A stretch of 64,000 nucleotides of DNA from positions 992,001-1,056,000 of the forward strand of contig NZ_JBGJZM010000001.1 in assembly GCF_042610425.1 (NCBI RefSeq), in the 5' to 3' direction. Shown here in pieces: positions 61,321 through 64,000 of this stretch. The position numbers and the translations under genes were made by a program. Position 1 is the stretch's first letter, and the number at the start of each line of letters is the position of its first letter. Under the pieces are notes generated by a model, which saw nothing but the letters and a program-made list of their open reading frames with translations, was not told the DNA's origin and ran no database searches. The stretch comes from Ectobacillus sp042610425. GTDB taxonomy: Bacteria > Bacillota > Bacilli > Bacillales > Bacillaceae_G.

Positions 61321-62149
61321 ACTCATATTTATCATGCTAGACGGTCTGCGCTATGATACAGCCGTCTCTCAAATGGGATATGTACATCATCTCGTTGAAA
61401 AAGGATTAGCTGCAAGATATAAAGTGGAATCAGAATTACCAAGTCTTTCTCGTCCACTTTACGAAGTGCTACTAACAGGTACACCAGCATACAAAAATGG
61501 TATTACTACGAATCAAACTGTTCGGTTGTCACATGAAGAAAGCTTGTTTCATTTGACAAAGAAAAACGGCTTGAAAAACGCATCAGCATCGTATTATTGG
61601 GTGAGTGAGCTTTATAATAAAGCACCTTTTAATCCAGCAACAGACAGAATACAACTAGATAGTGAGAATCCTATTGAACACGGTATTTTCTACTGGGAGG
61701 ATCATTATCCAGATTCTCATCTTTTCGCTGATGCCAATTATTTATTGCAAGCCTATCATCCGGATTTTTTGTATGTACATTCAATGAATATTGATGATGA
61801 CGGACATAAATATACGGCTGATTCGAAGGGGTATCGAAATCGGGCTATTGCAACTGATATTCTTTTAGCAAGTATTTTGCCAAGTTGGATGGAAGCCGGT
61901 TATCAAATTATTATTACAGCTGATCATGGAATGAATGATGATGGGCAGCATGGAGGAACGACATATGCAGATCGGGATGTTCCCTTGTTCATCATAAGTG
62001 ACCGTGTACAAGCAGGAGTCCATGATGAAGTGATTCCGCAATTACAAATTGCGCCGCTTGCGTGTGAATTATTATCAATCCAACCATCAGCAGCTATGCA
62101 GCATTTATCTATTCCTTTCGTTAACGAAACATCATTCATCGAAGATTAG
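61310..62149 (+). CDS. Alkaline phosphatase-superfamily hydrolase (nucleotide pyrophosphatase/phosphodiesterase type)
   Basis: 279 residues, no signal peptide. N-terminal KLIFIMLDGLRYDTAVSQMG (metal Asp), SLSRPLYEVLLTGTPAYKNG (Ser/Thr nucleophile region), MNIDDDGHKYTADSKG and ITADHGMNDDGQHGG (Asp-His metal ligands). Phosphonoacetate hydrolases and phosphodiesterases share this fold. Cytosolic; acts on what the transporter brings in (inference). Confidence 0.85.
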   Translation: MSNKLIFIMLDGLRYDTAVSQMGYVHHLVEKGLAARYKVESELPSLSRPLYEVLLTGTPAYKNGITTNQTVRLSHEESLFHLTKKNGLKNASASYYWVSELYNKAPFNPATDRIQLDSENPIEHGIFYWEDHYPDSHLFADANYLLQAYHPDFLYVHSMNIDDDGHKYTADSKGYRNRAIATDILLASILPSWMEAGYQIIITADHGMNDDGQHGGTTYADRDVPLFIISDRVQAGVHDEVIPQLQIAPLACELLSIQPSAAMQHLSIPFVNETSFIED

Positions 62150-62233
62150 ACAAACATATTCGTTTATGCTCGAACCGATATGAGAATGTGAAAATAAGGG
62201 TTAAGTAAGATGCAAGAATGAGTTCATTTCGTG

Positions 62234-62277
62234 AGGTGACGCAAAAAGAGATATGTTTATCTCTTTTCACGTCACCT
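62234..62277 (+). terminator. Large hairpin between the hydrolase and permease genes
   Basis: AGGTGACG (62234-62241) pairs with CGTCACCT (62270-62277), and AAAAGAGATA with TATCTCTTTT inside, loop TGTT. The tail is only TATTCTTT, so it may be a weak terminator or a processing/stability hairpin. Confidence 0.7.
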
Positions 62278-62333
62278 TATTCTTTATAAATGTGTATGTT
62301 CAAAGTTTGTACTCGTTGAAGGGAGTTTTTATA

Positions 62334-63179
62334 TTGAAGCGAATCAATGGAATGCTCGTGTATAGTATCATTCCGTTTTTTATTTTCGTTATTCTCTTTT
62401 TATTGATTCCACTTTGCTTTATGCTCTATGGAAGTTTTCAAGAGGATGGAGGCACAGGGTTCACATTGAAGCAATACGAGGAAATATTTAAGAATCCGTA
62501 CTATCATCAAGCCTTTCAAAATAGTATTCTTATTTCTTTCTCGTCTAGTTTGATTGCAATTATAATAGCCGTATTTGCAGCATACTCGATTACACGTTTT
62601 TCCAAAACGATACAAGATCGAATTTTAATATTTGCTAACCTAACATCCAATTTTGCTGGTATTCCATTAGCTTTTGCTTTTATCGTATTGTTAGGAAATA
62701 GCGGTTTGTTTACGATTCTTTTTGAAAAATTAGGGCTTTCTGTATTTCAATCGTTTAATTTATATTCCTGGACTGGGTTAGTGCTCATTTACGTTTACTT
62801 CCAATTGCCGCTAGCTGTAATGTTGCTTTATCCAGTATATCAAGGAATTCAAACGCAATGGAAGGAAGCGGCATCCTTATTAGGGGCTTCTACGTTTCAA
62901 TTTTGGCTTCGTATTGGAGTTCCTATTATGCTCCCAAGTCTAGCAGGAACATTCAGTATTTTATTTGCTAACGCAATGGGTGCCTATGCATCGGCCTATG
63001 CACTTACTGGAAGCACGTACAATCTAGTAACGATTCGTATCGGCGCACTTACAACTGGGGATATTTTTGCACAACCAGAGCTCGGAAGTGCCATTGCTTG
63101 TATTCTTGGTTTAACACTTGTCATAGCGATGGTGATCAATGAATGGCTAACTGGTAAAGTACGGAGGGATTTATCATGA
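62334..63179 (+). CDS. ABC transporter permease
   Basis: 281 residues, about six helices; EAASLLGASTFQFWLRIGVP is the EAA loop and FSILFANAMGAYASAYALTG the last domain. PhnU/PotB-like. TTG 62334 start is set by GAAGGGAG just upstream. Stop overlaps the next permease (ATGA). Confidence 0.87.
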   Translation: MKRINGMLVYSIIPFFIFVILFLLIPLCFMLYGSFQEDGGTGFTLKQYEEIFKNPYYHQAFQNSILISFSSSLIAIIIAVFAAYSITRFSKTIQDRILIFANLTSNFAGIPLAFAFIVLLGNSGLFTILFEKLGLSVFQSFNLYSWTGLVLIYVYFQLPLAVMLLYPVYQGIQTQWKEAASLLGASTFQFWLRIGVPIMLPSLAGTFSILFANAMGAYASAYALTGSTYNLVTIRIGALTTGDIFAQPELGSAIACILGLTLVIAMVINEWLTGKVRRDLS

Positions 63180-63955
63180 AACGTTCTGGCTTTCACTATG
63201 TATCGATTGGAATTGTCTTTCTCTATTTAGTTGTTCCTCTCCTTGCTACTCTGGCCTATTCCTTTGCAACGCAGTGGCATAAAACCGTTTTGCCGGAGGG
63301 ATTTACATTTGAGTGGTATGTAGCCTTATTCAATGATCCGCGATTTATTAATTCGCTTGTTCGGTCTCTTCTTGTCACTGTAGGAACAACAATTCTTGCA
63401 CTTGTCATTATGGTTCCGGCTGTTTTTTCAATCGTTTTATATGCACCAAAATTGGAAAAATTCATCCAAGCTATAATTGTAATGACGTATGCAATGCCAG
63501 GGGTTATTATAGCCGTTGGGTTGATTCGTGCTTATTCTGGAAGCGGAATTTCTATGGTATTTGTTACAATTGGTGCTTACTTTGTAAGTATTCTACCTTA
63601 TATGTATCAAGGTACACGAAATAGTCTTCGAAATGTTAATGCAGCAACGTTAATGGAGTCCGCACAAATTTTAGGAGCGAGTCAATTTACTGCATTTAGA
63701 AAGGTAGTTTTACCAAATATCACTTCAGGAGTTCTCGTTTCATCTTTGCTTTCTTTTTCCATTTTATTTGGAGAGTTCGTACTTATTAACATGTTAGCCG
63801 GAGGAAATTTTGAAACAGTCCAAATTTATTTATATAAAAAACTAAATGAAAGTGGACATTTAGCAAGTGCTATTGTCGTTTGTTACTTCCTCTTAATCTG
63901 TATTCTCTCTATTGTTATTGTTAAAATGATTCGAACAAAAAAGGAGACCTTCTAA
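63176..63955 (+). CDS. ABC transporter permease, second
   Basis: 259 residues, six helices, PhnV/PotC-like: MESAQILGASQFTAFRKVVL is the EAA loop. Translationally coupled to the preceding gene; forms a heterodimeric channel with it. Confidence 0.87.
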   Translation: MKRSGFHYVSIGIVFLYLVVPLLATLAYSFATQWHKTVLPEGFTFEWYVALFNDPRFINSLVRSLLVTVGTTILALVIMVPAVFSIVLYAPKLEKFIQAIIVMTYAMPGVIIAVGLIRAYSGSGISMVFVTIGAYFVSILPYMYQGTRNSLRNVNAATLMESAQILGASQFTAFRKVVLPNITSGVLVSSLLSFSILFGEFVLINMLAGGNFETVQIYLYKKLNESGHLASAIVVCYFLLICILSIVIVKMIRTKKETF

Positions 63956-63956
63956 T

Positions 63957-64000
63957 ATGGGATATGTAACGATTGAAAAGGTTAGTAAGTCCTTTCAACA
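63957..64000 (+). CDS. ABC transporter ATPase (5' end only)
   Basis: Reads MGYVTIEKVSKSFQ before the window ends. The start MxxVxIEKVSKxF is typical of the ATPase of such operons. ATG follows AAGGAGA. Completes the phosphonate-type system SBP - hydrolase - two permeases - ATPase. Confidence 0.8.
   Translation, partial: MGYVTIEKVSKSFQ

Overview
The window looks like a chromosomal segment of a low-GC, spore-forming Bacillus, most likely the B. cereus group or a close relative. The reasons are AT-rich intergenic DNA, strong AGGAGG-type ribosome binding sites, frequent TTG/GTG starts, U-rich intrinsic terminators, SAM-I (S-box) riboswitches, a perfect Fur box, spoVA sporulation genes, and gene order matching Bacillus chromosomes (pbuX - bcsA - ypbQ - dynA/ypbR - ypbS, then ypcP, then ypeP-like). 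A single undetermined base at 13673 joins two unrelated half-genes and is almost certainly a scaffold join, so the two sides need not be neighbours in the real genome.

Layout. 1-9.3 kb: end of an ABC ATPase gene, msrA, an HD phosphohydrolase, an XRE regulator, a YkpA-like ABC-F protein, an orphan OppA-type lipoprotein, a methyltransferase, small envelope proteins and an aldo/keto reductase. 9.4-13.7 kb: a SAM-riboswitch operon of a MetQ-like lipoprotein, M20 amidohydrolase, SsuD-like flavin monooxygenase and a truncated ATP-grasp ligase. 13.7-24 kb: the end of pbuX, a DUF418 membrane protein, the alkylpyrone genes bcsA-ypbQ, a Fur-controlled 26-residue membrane peptide, the double dynamin dynA, ypbS, a sulfurtransferase, a 6S-type RNA and ypcP. 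24-33 kb: transporters, two RNase H-like genes, small conserved proteins, a DUF485/solute-sodium symporter pair and an amino acid permease with an elaborate attenuator. 33-35.9 kb: poorly conserved genes and two decayed genes. 36-41 kb: topB and a metNIQ-type transporter. 41-50 kb: mixed metabolism plus a complete seven-gene operon of the spoVA2mob type (44977-48715) known from heat-resistant spores, then a Gly/Phe repeat protein. 50-54 kb: a sulfate-type ABC transporter operon. 54-64 kb: mgtC-like gene, SAM-riboswitch methyltransferase, IS605 remnant, a second M20 amidohydrolase divergent from an ssuE-like FMN reductase, and a phosphonate-type ABC operon running off the end.

The main thread is sulfur. 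Two SAM-I riboswitches sit at 9.5 and 55.4 kb. Separately, four transcription units (metNIQ-like, sulfate transporter, M20 amidohydrolase, ssuE-like reductase) begin with a near-consensus sigma-A promoter followed by the same 22-base element: a small hairpin butting onto an intrinsic terminator. I do not recognise this element. It behaves like a riboswitch or antiterminator target shared by a sulfur-acquisition regulon and is the best candidate here for something undescribed. A second candidate is a three-way mutually exclusive hairpin set in front of the amino acid permease at 32.6 kb.
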